Shown: positions 49,161 through 62,279 of the stretch, one piece after another
Position numbering within the stretch: position 1 is the first letter of the stretch
Layout of the letters: every line of letters starts with the position of its first letter
NCBI GenBank assembly: GCA_021613535.1
Contig: CP075497.1
Coordinates: forward strand, 10,354,001 to 10,418,000
Length of the DNA: 64,000 bases
From: Adineta vaga
Taxonomy: Eukaryota > Rotifera
Direction: 5' to 3'
Made by a program: the position numbers and the translations under genes
Notes under the pieces: generated by a model
The model's database searches: none
What the model saw: the letters and a program-made list of their open reading frames with translations, nothing else
Told to the model about the DNA's origin: nothing

Positions 49161-49170
49161 TATTTTTCAG
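49161..49170 (+). promoter_or_regulatory. Candidate trans-splice acceptor upstream of WDR5
   Basis: TATTTTTCAG ends 14 bases before the WDR5 ATG, in a 207-base gap after MCMBP. Confidence 0.35.
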
Positions 49171-49181
49171 ATATTCTTTAA

Positions 49182-50258
<1,077 letters not shown>

Positions 50259-50597
50259 ATGAAATTTCTTTTATTGTCTCTATATGTAGATATCTATACT
50301 TTCTGTTTTGTATTAATTAAGAGTTTGTTCTTTATCATATTGTCATTGTCGTTTATTGAATATAAACAAACAAAGAAAGAAAAACGAAATTGAATGAATA
50401 ACATTATTGAATTCCTTGATATATTTCTACTCAGATGTCGCTGAGTATTGTTCGTATGTACTAAAATAGTTGAATGTATCTTATTGGATGTGTTTGTTAA
50501 CCCTATGAAAGAAAGTCAATCATACATACATTTCTATTCTATCTATTGTATTGTTATTCTCGATCGATGTATTTTTCTACTAAATTTATTTGATATA
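50259..50597. other. Gap between WDR5 and TTC14
   Basis: 339 AT-rich bases. A polypyrimidine-CAG site ends at 50434 and is followed immediately by a tiny open frame (ATG 50435, nine codons), a possible upstream ORF in the TTC14 5' leader. Confidence 0.4.
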
Positions 50598-53440
50598 ATG
50601 AAATCACTCAACAATTGTGTACAAGAATTCATAAATCAACATTCATCAACGCTATTCCCATCAGACAATACCAATGATACACAGCGTCATCGACTAAGTC
50701 GATTTTCTTCATCACATACTGATAATGAAGATGAAGATCCAAGTTTGTTCATTAAAATTTTTTCTTATCTTTGATAAAATAAATGTTGTTGATGTATAGA
50801 TCTTTTTGTTATCACTCCACCCATTGAATATTTTCTTAATGTATCATCTCGACTTTGTCGAGAGCAGTTTTTCAAGGTAACCATTTCGTTAGCTATTGTT
50901 TTGTATTCTGAGAAAAAAATCCTTTTCTACTTAGTTAATTCGTCCTGGTCATCTTCTAATTTGTAATGTTCTTACTGCCAATTCACGTGATATGCTCTTA
51001 CGAATTCTTTGTTTTGATGATGGACATCGACGAGCATTGCATGATCTTAAATTGACTGTATGTTGAATTTTTGATTTTCATAACTATGCTGAATACTATT
51101 GAATTCTAGGCAACTTGTTTACTAAATACTACAAGTAGTAAAAGTCATAATCATTACGGAAAATATCGATGTAATCGAGATAAAGATGATCTTAGTGATG
51201 AAGATAACGATGATGGAGAATATCAAAGTGGTGATTTTGTACGCGGTAAAGTATTTCTTAGTTGTATATGGATATTTTCATATTTGTATTTAGTATGTGT
51301 GAGTAATATTGATGTGCAAAAAGAAGAAGTTCAAGTTACAATTGATTCATCTACAAATCGTATGTTAAAATTATGATGTATACATTTTTCTAATTCAATT
51401 TTCTTTCGTTTTATTAGAACGTTATCAATCTTCGAAAAAATTGGTATAGATTTTAAACCGAATTTCATTTTTTCAAATAAGGTTTAATTTTTTGTTTCTT
51501 TAGGGTCTTATTAATGAAGATGATTTACCTGCGCATTATATGTAAATAAGAGGAAAAAAAATCTATTCTACAATCCATTTCTTTTGTTATGATCTTTAGA
51601 TTATTGCGTCGACAAGAAGAACAATCTCAATCTTATGAAGATATTATGCAAACATCAAAAGCATTGAATAATCGTGCATGTGTTCAAACACTTTATCAAC
51701 AATTAAAAAAACGATTTGAATACTTTCCTGAAGAGCCGACCAATACAGAATCATCGAATGATATATTATATATGACTTTGATTGATTCATTCAAACGGTA
51801 TATGACGTTCTCTTCTTGAAAGTAGTTTTGAAAAACAAATTTCTTGTATGTATAGAAAACGAATCCCATCCGAGGAATATTTTGATAAATTACGTCAGAA
51901 ACAAGATCATGAATGGGCAATCGAAAGGTAAATAAAAAGACTTGAAACAATGTCATAGTTTATGAATAATATAATGTATGAATTAAAATTTATTCCTACA
52001 TTTTCAGTGTTGCCGTAGGTGTACGATTGATGAAAGAAAATGATTCAACATCGGCCGTACTTCATTTCAATAAAGCTTTAGCAACAGATCCAAAATGTGT
52101 CGATGCACTTGTAGCCCGTGGTGCATTATCAGCCAATCAAGGACATTATAAACGTGCTATGCAAGATTTTGAAGATGCTTTAAAAATTGATCATAAACAT
52201 ATCAACGCATTGAAATATCTACATGATGTATTGAATAATATTGCTGATGCGTAAGTATTAATCAATCAATTCTATAATAAGCATGTTCATTTATTTTCAG
52301 TGCAAATGATTATGATGACGCAATATATTATCTTGAAAAGGCACTACGATATAAACCAGATGATAATGAAACAAAACAAAAATTAGAAATATTACGTACA
52401 AAAGTAATGTTCTGATTTGAATATTGAGTAAGATAGTTGATTTCGTTATCATTAGAAAAAAGAAGCAATACGAAAAATGGAATATGGACCACGTCTACCA
52501 TCGAATTTACAATCGTATGTTTGTTTGTTTGCTTCTTAAATATAAATATCTTCTATGCTTATTTTCTGAATAGATCGTCCAAAGAGATTCGATTGTCAAG
52601 ATCGCCAAAAAGACGAAGATCATCTTTGAAAGGGTGAGAACCTTGGCAATAAATTTTTTTCTTTCCGGCATCCCATCGACATTCTTTTGAGTTCATCGTC
52701 CTTCGACAATGGATCGAAACGAAAACGATCAAGCTCTAGTACAAGCACTAGCAGCAGTAGTAGTCGAACAAGTACATCATCATCATCATCATCGTCATCG
52801 AGTAATTCAACGACGAGTCATTCGATTTCAACGATTTCATCAACATCTGATACGATTGAAAAGAAGAAATCAAAATCAATACCAGTCATTGATATTACAG
52901 AAAAGTATAGATTTAAAATGTCAAGGTTTAATAAATCGAATTTTTGTTTCATCTTAGAGATTCATCAATTACCATTGGAACAAAGTGTGTTTTCAAACGA
53001 GAAATGAAATATACTTATTTCCCCTCTTTGTATTTTTTTTCTGTTCTGAAGTACGACATCGAAATCCTCCGAACACATTCATTCATCAAGCAAAAAATCC
53101 ACTACAGAGGAAACGAATAAGAATGGAAATAGGTCAGTATATTATGAATCATTTTCTTTTCATAACTAAAGTCAATCTTATTTATTAAAGCATGAATTTC
53201 AAATGGAACCAATCACATTCCACTAATCATTCATCAGAAAAGAATCAATCATTTCCACAGCGAAAAACTTTACCATCTACGATTGAATATGCTTCATCGG
53301 TCAAACCACCACAACAACAAAGATCATCATCAGCTACAAAGAAAAACACATCGATGGCAGTCGATCGAGAAGCTGAAGATATTGAAAAACTATATATGGA
53401 ATTGAAAGCAAAACAGTCTATAGAAAAACGGAAAAAATGA
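50598..53440 (+). CDS. TTC14: Tetratricopeptide repeat protein 14
   Basis: About 15 small exons, roughly 600 residues. TTC14 is a poorly characterised nuclear protein with an S1-like RNA-binding region, TPR repeats and a low-complexity tail. Seen: TPPIEYFLNVSSRLCREQFF, an S1-like stretch (GDFVRGVCVSNIDVQKEEV), EDIMQTSKALNN, TPR units (AVLHFNKALATDPKCVDALV; ALVARGALSANQGHYKRAMQ; YYLEKALRYKPDDNE), then Arg/Ser-rich and poly-Ser segments (about 52600-52860) and a short coiled end (EDIEKLYMELKAKQSIEKRK). Acidic/polar insertions lie near 51190-51235. The first intron uses a GTTTGT donor, joining EDEDP to NLFVITPP. AATAAA lies at 53511-53516. Confidence 0.88.
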
Positions 53441-55088
53441 GAAAGTACTTCATATCTTTTTTGTTTGTTCGATTGGATATTATTCATCATACGGAAAACA
53501 GGAAAATATAAATAAACTGTTGTTCAGAACAATTCAACAAAATCTTCAAAAGGACAAATGAAAATAATATTGATGTAGATATGGTTGAATATGACGAGAA
53601 TACTTTTAGAGCAAAAATTTCTATTTAGTCTACTTTTCATGATATATTTTTAATGAGTTTAGTGATATTGAATGAGGTAAAAGTTTCATGCTAGGAGTAA
53701 TGTTGAACATATTCACGTAAGGAAACATACTTTCAGATCTCTTTTATACTGGAAACTTTTGTAATACAATTGTGTCGCTAACTGTTAGTTTAACTCTGTT
53801 TAACGATCATTATTCTTGTTATTACACATCGAAACTATCGTTCCATAGTAGATGTTGCATTGTATTTTGTTTTTTTCGTTCAATTGATTGTAATTATGGT
53901 CCGTGTCAAGAATATCCGTTCTACCAACCAACATGTGCTTTTCGTGTCTGTTTTTGTTATTCATATTTCATTCGAGCAATTAGTGATCTGTATTTTGTTG
54001 CTATATACAAGCATCGATTTCTTCTTGCATGGCATACTCATTGAATCTTGATCATAATCAATTGAATGATCAGTTTTTACTTCTAATGGTTTTGAACTCG
54101 AATTTGCAATCCACTTGTGTGTTGTCGCGACTAATGCTATGTCAATCTCATTTTTTTATTATATTTTTATTCCGTTAAATGCTGTATTTATAGTGTATAA
54201 TATTATTTTTTATCATGTTTATCGATCATCTCGTTGAGTAGATGTTGTTCAATGTAATGTAAATTCAAGTACAATTCAACATCAACTATAGGTACCAAAT
54301 GCGAAACACGAGTTAATACCCATGCGACATATGTTAATTGAATTAAATATTATTTCCTTCTGTGGAATACTATACTTGCTTGTTATCATATGGTGTACGA
54401 CACAAGAAAATCCTCCATCCTCATCATTATTACTATTATCGGTAATTTAATATTAGTTTTTAGAACATTGATGATCATCGCTATCCTTTTTATAAATAAA
54501 TCATTGAAAACTATTGTCATCAAAATACAAAATATGATTTATGCACAGTAGAGTTCCTTTTCAAACGAATACTAACCGATGATTGATGTAAATAAGCTAT
54601 CAGTTTTATTTTATCATATGAATTAAATCTTTAGAAAAAGAAAAAATGAGTGGATCTTTTCAGACTTGTGATTTGTTATTTCATAATTGTGACCATTCCG
54701 ACCTCAAGACATCTTCTATGTTTTTCGTTATATTTCTTGAAAACACAGTAAATTACTATATCCTGAAGATGTCGTACAATTCTTATTTACCTCTGCATTT
54801 TGACGCAATTGTACTGGTCTATTATTTAACCTAGTTTCCAACTTTCGATCAATCCATTCACCCATCCACGGTAGGAATAAAGAAAGGAAGAATTTATTTG
54901 TGGATAATCCAATATAATATGTATCACGCAATAGGTTTGAGTGAAGTGAATTGATGATGATGCAAGACAAATTATGATTCAAAAATACTTACATCATCAA
55001 TAGAAAAATGTTACTATAAATAACTAAAAATAGGAATATTTTTATTTAGATCTCTATTAACACAAAAAATATCTTAAAATCCAACAAT
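53441..55088. other. Intergenic region
   Basis: About 1.65 kb, AT-rich, with AATAAA at 53511-53516. Open frames (for example 53772 and 54646) are biased towards Phe/Cys/Tyr and show no homology. A 41-codon hydrophobic frame at 54322 is noted but not supported. No RNA gene or transposon was recognised. Confidence 0.5.
53511..53516 (+). terminator. Polyadenylation signal AATAAA (TTC14)
   Basis: AATAAA 71 bases after the TTC14 stop. Confidence 0.45.
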
Positions 55089-57805
55089 ATGGATCAACTT
55101 CTTGCACGATTAAAGCAACAGGTTATTATTCTTTGATTTAGCTAATATAACATTGTAGAAATATTGTTGATCTTGTTTTATTCTATAGGAGGATGAAGTG
55201 AAGGAATTGGAAGCACAATTATTTAGTCGATCAGAATTTAAAGATAATCACAAACTTGAAGAATTACGAGCAGAAAATGAGAAATTAAACTATCGAGCCA
55301 ATATTCTTGTTCGAGTAAATCATAATAAAAAAGACATATTGTTAATCTATTTACATAAAACATGATCTATTATTTCAGAGTATTGAAGAATTAAAAAAAC
55401 AACCTGTACAAATTAAGGCAACAGGAACAAATAAAGGAAAATCAAGCGAAACTAAATCACATGATCATAAGGAGAAAAAGTCTGAAACACAAAAGAAATC
55501 ATCAGAATCAAATCAATCCAATCCAAAGGCAAAAACTCCATCGGCATCAACAGCAGCACCAACAAATAAAACCTATTTTACTGCAGGTGCTCAAGGTGAC
55601 AATGAACATTCTTATCGAACATTGGATACATTAGTTGGTCTCTTCGAACAAGCTATTCGAAAAGCTTTTCCTGAAGATCAAACGTACCCAGTTCTTGTTG
55701 TACCTGGACGACAAACGGATTATCAATGTAATTCAGCTATGCCTATTGCTCAGAAATTATCTGCAACTGGAAAAAAGATAGCACCAACAGAAGTCGCTAA
55801 AATTATTGCTGATAATCTTCTTCAACATGATATGATTGAAAAAATTGAATATTCGGGACCTGGTTTCATTAATATAACAATTTCTCCTGCATTTGTTTCT
55901 GGACAAATTCGAAATATTCTCACGAAAGGTGTTTTACCACCTAATGTTCTAAGTCTCGTGGGTAATATGGGTACCAGTGGAAAAGATCAAAAACCGAAAG
56001 TTGTTATTGATTTTTCATCGCCAAATATTGCCAAAGAAATGCATGTTGGACATTTACGATCAACTATTATCGGTGATAGTCTTGCTCGTCTACTTGAATA
56101 TTCCGGTTTTGATGTTCTTCGATTGAATCATATCGGCGATTGGGGTACACAATTTGGTATGTTAATTGCTCATTTACAAGATATTTTTCCCGACTACAAA
56201 ACTAAATCACCACCAATTGGTGATCTACTTACGTTCTATAAAAAGTCAAAACTACGATTCGATAGTGATGAAGATTTTAAAAAACGAGCCTATGATTGTG
56301 TTGTTAAACTTCAAGCTTTCGATCCAGATATTATTCATGCTTGGAAAATGATTTGTGAAGTATCTCGACAAGGTAAGATATGGAAAATATGGAAAATAGA
56401 ATCTTTTCTTGTTTTATTATTGAAATTTATTTAGATTTTGAATATATTTACAAAGAACTTGATATTAAAATAAATGATCGAGGTGAATCGTTTTATCAAA
56501 GTCGAATGATTGAAGTGGTTAAAGAACTTGAATCGAAAAGTAAATGAATGAACTATTTAATTTTTGAAGATAAGAAAAAGAATTCTCATTTTTTATCTTG
56601 CAATAGATCTCTTGAAGTTAGAAGATGGTCGAAAAGTCATGTTTTTACCTGATATTGAAGTTCCAATGACAATTGTCAAGACTGATGGAAGTTATACATA
56701 TGATACAAGTGATATGGCAACAATTAAACAACGTTTAGATGAAGAAAAAGCTGATTGGATTATTTACGTGATTGATTCAGGACAAGTAAGAAATTGAACT
56801 GAAAAACTATGATCAGGTTCGATCTTATCATTAGGCACTTCATATGCAATCAATATTTGCTGGAGCTAAATTGGCTGGATGGGTTCAAGGTAAAAATACT
56901 CGAATTGATCATGTGGGATTTGGTGGTTCTCGGCGAAGATGGGTATGAATGTTTTATTAAGATTTATTGATGCATCATTCTCTATGGTTTATTTCTAGAA
57001 AAAAATTAAAAACACGATCTGGTGAAAGTATTCGTCTCCGAGATTTACTTAGTGAAGGTATTGAACGATCAATGTCTAAATTGAAAGAAAAAGGTCGAGA
57101 TCAAGTAAGAATATCTTTGGTTCTCTGTTTTCATATATACTCATACTATTCATGAATTTCTTAGGCATTAACACCTGAAGAACTTGAGAAAGCTCAAAAA
57201 TCAGTTGCTTATGGTTGTATTAAATATGCGGATTTATCTCATAATCGAAATTCGGATTATATATTTTCGTTTGATCGAGTAAGAATACATTCGATAAGCT
57301 CTGTCCATTTTCATTCAACTTAAATTTAGATGCTCGATGATCGAGGAAATACTGCCGCTTATTTACTCTATGCTTATACTCGAATTCGGTATGTAAAATC
57401 GTTTGAATTCATTTGACAAAAAACAAAACTTGATTTATTTATAATAGATCAATTGCTCGAACTGCTGGTGTCGATCACGCAACACTGAAAGCAATGACAC
57501 GAGATATTGAACTTAATTTTGAAGTTGAAGAACGTGAATTAAAATTAGCTAAGTGTATTATTAAATATCCGGATGTATTCACTCGTGTAATTGATGAATT
57601 ATTAATGCATGGTTTATGTGAATATATGTATCAATTAGCCACGGCATTTACTGACTTCTATGATCGATGTTATTGTGTCGAAAAAGATAAAACAACCGGT
57701 GAAGTTCGAATTAATTATCGACGAATCTTGCTTTGTGAAGCAACGGCTAATGTTTTGAAACAGTGTTTTGACATTTTAGGTATCCAACCGTTGGAACGAA
57801 TGTAA
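55089..57805 (+). CDS. RARS1: Cytosolic arginyl-tRNA synthetase, with apparent frameshift
   Basis: About 11 exons, near 690 residues. It attaches arginine to tRNA-Arg in the cytosol. An N-terminal coiled coil ([30 protein letters not shown]) and a Lys/Ser linker precede the tRNA-binding Add-1 region. The HIGH motif is in [16 protein letters not shown]; the class I core has [14 protein letters not shown]; the KMSK-equivalent is [10 protein letters not shown]; the anticodon-binding end has [17 protein letters not shown] and [15 protein letters not shown]. Between HVGFG and VLGEDG the frame slips: 56922-56928 reads GGTGGTT where the family needs a Val codon plus GTT, two bases more (or one fewer). 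In frame, a stop follows at 56946-56948. No GT..AG intron repairs it, so this is an error, a polymorphism or a decaying copy. Confidence 0.92.
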
Positions 57806-58111
57806 TTCTCATGATCGATTTCTTTTATTTTTGTTTTACATGAGAATTTCATTGGTTTTTTTTCTTTATCAAAAGAAATAAAAGAAAACAAGAAAGATGT
57901 TATTAAAATGAATTTTTCTATCTGATTGCGAGTAGAAGAGTGATTGTTATTCAATTGTGATGTTCGTGATTACGTTAAGAGACAAATTGAGAAGGAGTCA
58001 TTAATCTTTATTGATGTAAATTTGAAAAGAGAGGAAAATCCTATTATAACTAATTACATGACAAAAAATGAAGTGGGAAAATGTCTGTTCGGAGAGAATA
58101 AAATTCATGAT
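57806..58111. other. Intergenic gap between convergent genes
   Basis: 306 bases between the arginyl-tRNA synthetase stop and the IF1 stop. AATAAA at 57877-57882 (plus strand) and its complement at 58007-58012 (minus strand) could serve the two genes. Confidence 0.5.
57877..57882 (+). terminator. Polyadenylation signal AATAAA (arginyl-tRNA synthetase)
   Basis: AATAAA about 70 bases downstream of the stop at 57805. Confidence 0.45.
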
Positions 58112-58623
58112 TTAACGATTTTGACGTTTAAGTTCAGCAATTTCTTGGTCAATTCGTCGTTTTTCAGCTTCAAGTTCGGCAAGACGTGGATTAGCACCAC
58201 TGGCAGAACTTTGTCGACCTGGTTGTTTTTGACCAGTGCCTTGAGTAGTTTTCTGACGATATTTTTCAGCTTGTTCAGCTTCCTAAATGTAAATATTGAG
58301 ATAAAATGGAATGACCTTTCGAATTTCATATTTTTCTTACATAACGACGAGCCCATCGTGTTTCTTCAGCTTTTTCCTTTTTGCCAAAAGCGTCTTTACC
58401 ACCACTAGTATGAAAAAAAAGACGTGAAATATTTTCTTCATGAAACTGTCCGGTACATACCCGACAGATCCAGCTTCTGGATCAGTACTTGACAGACTAC
58501 AAAATATGAAACTAAAGCAAAAGGGATGAACTCTAATTATCTTTTTTACCGAGTAACAGTCAATGTCGAACGAATAGCACGTTGGGCAAGTGTTCGACTT
58601 GATGAAGTGAGTGCACGATACAT
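58112..58623 (-). CDS. ATP5IF1: Mitochondrial ATP synthase inhibitor factor 1 (IF1)
   Basis: Four small exons (58623-58550, 58496-58461, 58404-58341, 58282-58112), too short to be obvious as single ORFs, join in frame to 114 residues. IF1 blocks the hydrolytic action of F1-ATPase when the mitochondrial membrane potential collapses. Seen: a basic, Ser-rich presequence (MYRALTSSSRTLAQRAIRST), the inhibitory segment GGGKDAFGKKEKAEETRWAR (family consensus GGAFGKREQAEEERYFR), and a C-terminal coiled coil (LAELEAEKRRIDQEIAELKR) that would dimerise it. Length matches the family. No histidine occurs anywhere, although mammalian IF1 senses pH through His49 and neighbours. A Gln/Ser/Gly linker separates inhibitor and coiled coil. 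Confidence 0.88.
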
Positions 58624-60361
58624 TGTTTCAAAAAATCTAAAATACACAATTATGAAAACAGTTCTGCCCAAAATAATCAAATAGCTGATGTAATGAAAAA
58701 TTATCCAATTTAACTACGAAAAACAAGAGATGAGATGATTTTTTCTACATACATAGTTAGTTAGTTTACTATAAGCAATACTATTAGTGTTATTTCGGCG
58801 AATCCATATATTATTTGTAACGTTAGAAAAAACATTCGCATTATAGCGACATCTACAACAACGTAAGTCTTGCCTTCAAACATCCATAAAAGTATAACGT
58901 TTTGGATTTTGGATGATATTGAATCATCTTTCTTATCATATTATTACCTTTGATTCCAATAGAAAATAATATCCTTCGAATAGACATACAGGACAAGATA
59001 TTACATAGATATTTGCGAAATCCATCAAACAATTTTATGGTGAAGTGTCAGATTGTTTTTTTTATTGATCTAGTCGAACTTATCTGGAGAAATTGTTTCA
59101 AACAATGCTAGTATGATTTAGAAACAAATAAAGAAGCACATGAATTTAGAATCCTCATATCTATGGTATTTGATGGTTGAAATATTTAGGCTCTATACTT
59201 TTTCCTGATTCCTTGCGAATTTCACACAATACTGGGTTAAATACATCTACGGGAACAAAACTTTTTATGCACTATAGATAAACCAATCATTGTGTTTAGA
59301 ATCTTTGATATTTATTTGAATTAGGAAAATCAAGCAACCTATGTCAATCATGATGATGATGAAATGGAATGAAAAAACACTCCATCTTAACCAATTATTA
59401 CATATGAGAAGAAAGAAGAATTAGTCGACTTGAATTTCTATTAAGAAAGTCTGTCTATTCTCAATCGCATCCGCACTAATACGATTTTTGAATCTATTCC
59501 TAGCTATAATATTAGTTCGCTCTTCATTATGGTTCCGTATTTTACTTAGGTGAATGTTTACTATCGAATTCCTTAGGTTCTTCCAATCGATTATAAGTTA
59601 CTTAGTTATGAAACAACGAACAGATTTATCAAAGTTTATCAGTTCTATAAGATGAGCCCTGCACATTTGATGACATAACGATTGGGAAACTTTTCAAGTA
59701 GTCCCATTTTTCAGCAAAGATCTTCATCATGTTTTTAAATGAGGAGCCAAGTTTATTGATCTTTCCTGTTCAAGTATTTATTTTCTTACATCTGGATCCG
59801 TTGAAGATCTCTTTTCCATAAATATTTGAGTAAATTGTGTTAGTTTTTGTTTTTTCTCAATACACTAATTTGAAAGACACAAATTGAGTCTGTAGGCAAT
59901 CATTTACATCAATTTAGACGCTGTCATCCAAATTTCTCACATGACATGAAAGAAAAAATATCTTAGAATTCTGGAAATGTTTGTAAAGACTTCTTTAGTT
60001 TTATAAAAAGTAATTCCCAAAATCGAATGAAGATATATTCCAATCAAAATTATAGGCAACTAAATCCTTTTATCAGGAATAAATATTATTGAAACTATTA
60101 TTGATATTGATAATTTTTTCATTTGGTAAAACTTTCAACTAGAGAAATTCAACAGATTTTTAATTACTTCATTGTAGTTGATTCATTTTCTACTAAAAAC
60201 TGTGAAAAGAATTCAGTAATAAGAAAAATTTAGCTCTAATTATTCCATCGAAAAAAGAATTGTTTCTTTTTACTAGAGAGAAACTCGTGTCTAAAAGTTA
60301 GAATATTTGATATTGCTGTTCAAATGATAAATAAGCGCCTAACAAGACTCATAGTAATATA
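58624..60361. other. Intergenic region
   Basis: About 1.7 kb between divergent genes, AT-rich, without a recognised gene, RNA or repeat. The ends presumably hold the IF1 and potassium-channel promoters. Confidence 0.45.
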
Positions 60362-62027
60362 ATGTCAAAATCAATTTATAAAAATCAATTAAAGTTTCTC
60401 TATAGATTAAATAAAGCATTATATCAAGATTCGGATGAATCAATTCGTCTTAATTTTGATATTCTTGGTCATCATTATGAAATTCCTCTATCAATTTTAA
60501 ACAATTATCCAAATACATTACTTGGTGAACCTAAACTTCGTGCAGTTTATTACAATTATACAAAAGATGAGTTTGTTATTGATCGTCAACCACAAGCATT
60601 CGAATCGATTCTTACATTTTACGTATCCGATGGTAAATCACTATCAAAGCCTAATGGAATGCCATCAGAAATATTTTATGAAGAATTGAAATTTTTTCGT
60701 ATTCATTCTTCTATACTAAGATCATTTTATGATCAAGAAATAGCACCACTAATTGAAATACAGATTATTCCAAGAAACAAATATAAACGCTATCTATGGT
60801 TGTTATTAAATTATTCAACACATGATCGGAAGAGTCAAGTGATACGAAGTATTGATTTTCTACTGAATTTAATTGCTTTATGGACTTATACAAAAGATTA
60901 TATTAATGATCAACATATGTCACAAATCATGTTTTGGATAGAAGAAACTAATGGACAAGTTCTGCGACCTATTTACAAGCTATTCCATTTACAGATATCA
61001 ACTGTACGTACATATATGTAATTAATCTTTCATTTCCTTTTCATTCAGATAGTCTGACCATAATAGAATATGAGATTGTTGGAAAAATCTACGCAGAAGC
61101 TTTATTTAATCTTAATTAATTGTAAATACGTCAGGAGTCAGTAACACGTCGAGATGAACTTTGAAAATTAATTTCCTTCCAAACCGGATTCACAGCTTGA
61201 GCGCAAGTCTTTTCTTATCACCGTGTCAATTTACTATAATGACAAACAAAAGAAAGTCATATTATTTACCAAATGACACGGACATTGCATTGAAAAGATC
61301 GTTAATATTGTCTTTAGATAATTATTGAAGGATTTTGTACATTCATATTCGTCATGCAATTATGCATACGTTTATACTTATCACCAACATTCGAGCAGAT
61401 CTATTCTGATACATGTTTTTGGTTAGAATTTGTCTCAATTGTACCAAATATTTTCATGTATATACTGCTCGGTATTCAACACTATCAAAAGACTGCATTT
61501 CATTCATGTTTGACATTCATTGCTATTCTACGATCATGTCGAATATTTCGATTTTCAAGACAAATAATTGGTTTAAAAGTATTTCTCTCTTCATTTACAT
61601 CTAGTGTCCGAGAATTATTTCATTTATTCATTATTCTAATTCCAATGATACTATTTTTCGGAGAACTAATTTATCTAATAGAAGAATGGACGAATGACTC
61701 ATCAATTCAATCAGTAACTGGTATTCATATGAAATCTAATGATAAAAAGAAATGAAATATCTTGTTGTTGTTGTTGTTTTTTTTCTTCTTTAAGATGCTT
61801 ACTGGTTAACTTCATTGACAATTACAAGTCTCGGCTATGGAGATGTTTATCCCACACAAATTTATTCTCGAATACTAATGTCTATATGTTCCATTATTGG
61901 TCTTGTTGTAATTGCATTACCAATACCTGAAATTTATCATCATTTTAATCGAGTATATCAAAAGGAAACGAAAAAACGACATATGATTCGATATATATAT
62001 TCTGATCAGAAAGCAAGAAGAATATGA
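60362..62027 (+). CDS. Voltage-gated (Kv/Shaker-type) potassium channel subunit
   Basis: Three exons (60362-61003, 61318-61720, 61795-62027) give 425 residues. An N-terminal T1 tetramerisation domain (LNFDILGHHYEIPLSILNNY ... FYEELKFFRIH) is followed by S1 (about residue 175), S2-S3 (FCTFIFVMQLCIRLYL; WLEFVSIVPNIFMYIL), S4 with four arginines every third residue (LRSCRIFRFSRQ), S5 (LIPMILFFGELIYLIEE), the pore with selectivity filter TSLGYGD, and S6 carrying PIP instead of the usual PVP hinge. A short basic tail ends the chain. Acts as a tetramer in the plasma membrane. T1 plus S4 point to Kv1-4-like channels; the subfamily cannot be fixed. The first intron (314 bases) is long for this locus. 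Confidence 0.9.
61004..61317 (+). other. First intron of the Kv channel gene
   Basis: 314 bases from gtacgt to a TTTAG acceptor, between the S1 and S2 exons. Nothing else was recognised. Confidence 0.5.
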
Positions 62028-62279
62028 TTTTTGATCGAAGAGTTCGTTTTGGTATTATTTTCCTTTTATTTGATTCAATGAAAAATCTAAACTAAAATTT
62101 GTTTTATCAGTTGAAATTTGAGATGATTAAATTCTGTTATTCATTAGAAATGAAACGATTGATCATTATCAGTCATTCATTTGTTTTAATTCAAGGTTAA
62201 CAAGAAGAGAAAAGAAAACGAACTTGATAACCAAACTTGTATTTATTCATTTGATTTGATTTTGTTTTACATACAAACA

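Noticed and set aside
54322-54447. A 41-codon frame with a hydrophobic helix in the TTC14-RARS1 gap
   Set aside because: Too short, with no homology or transcript signals; such frames are expected by chance in AT-rich DNA.
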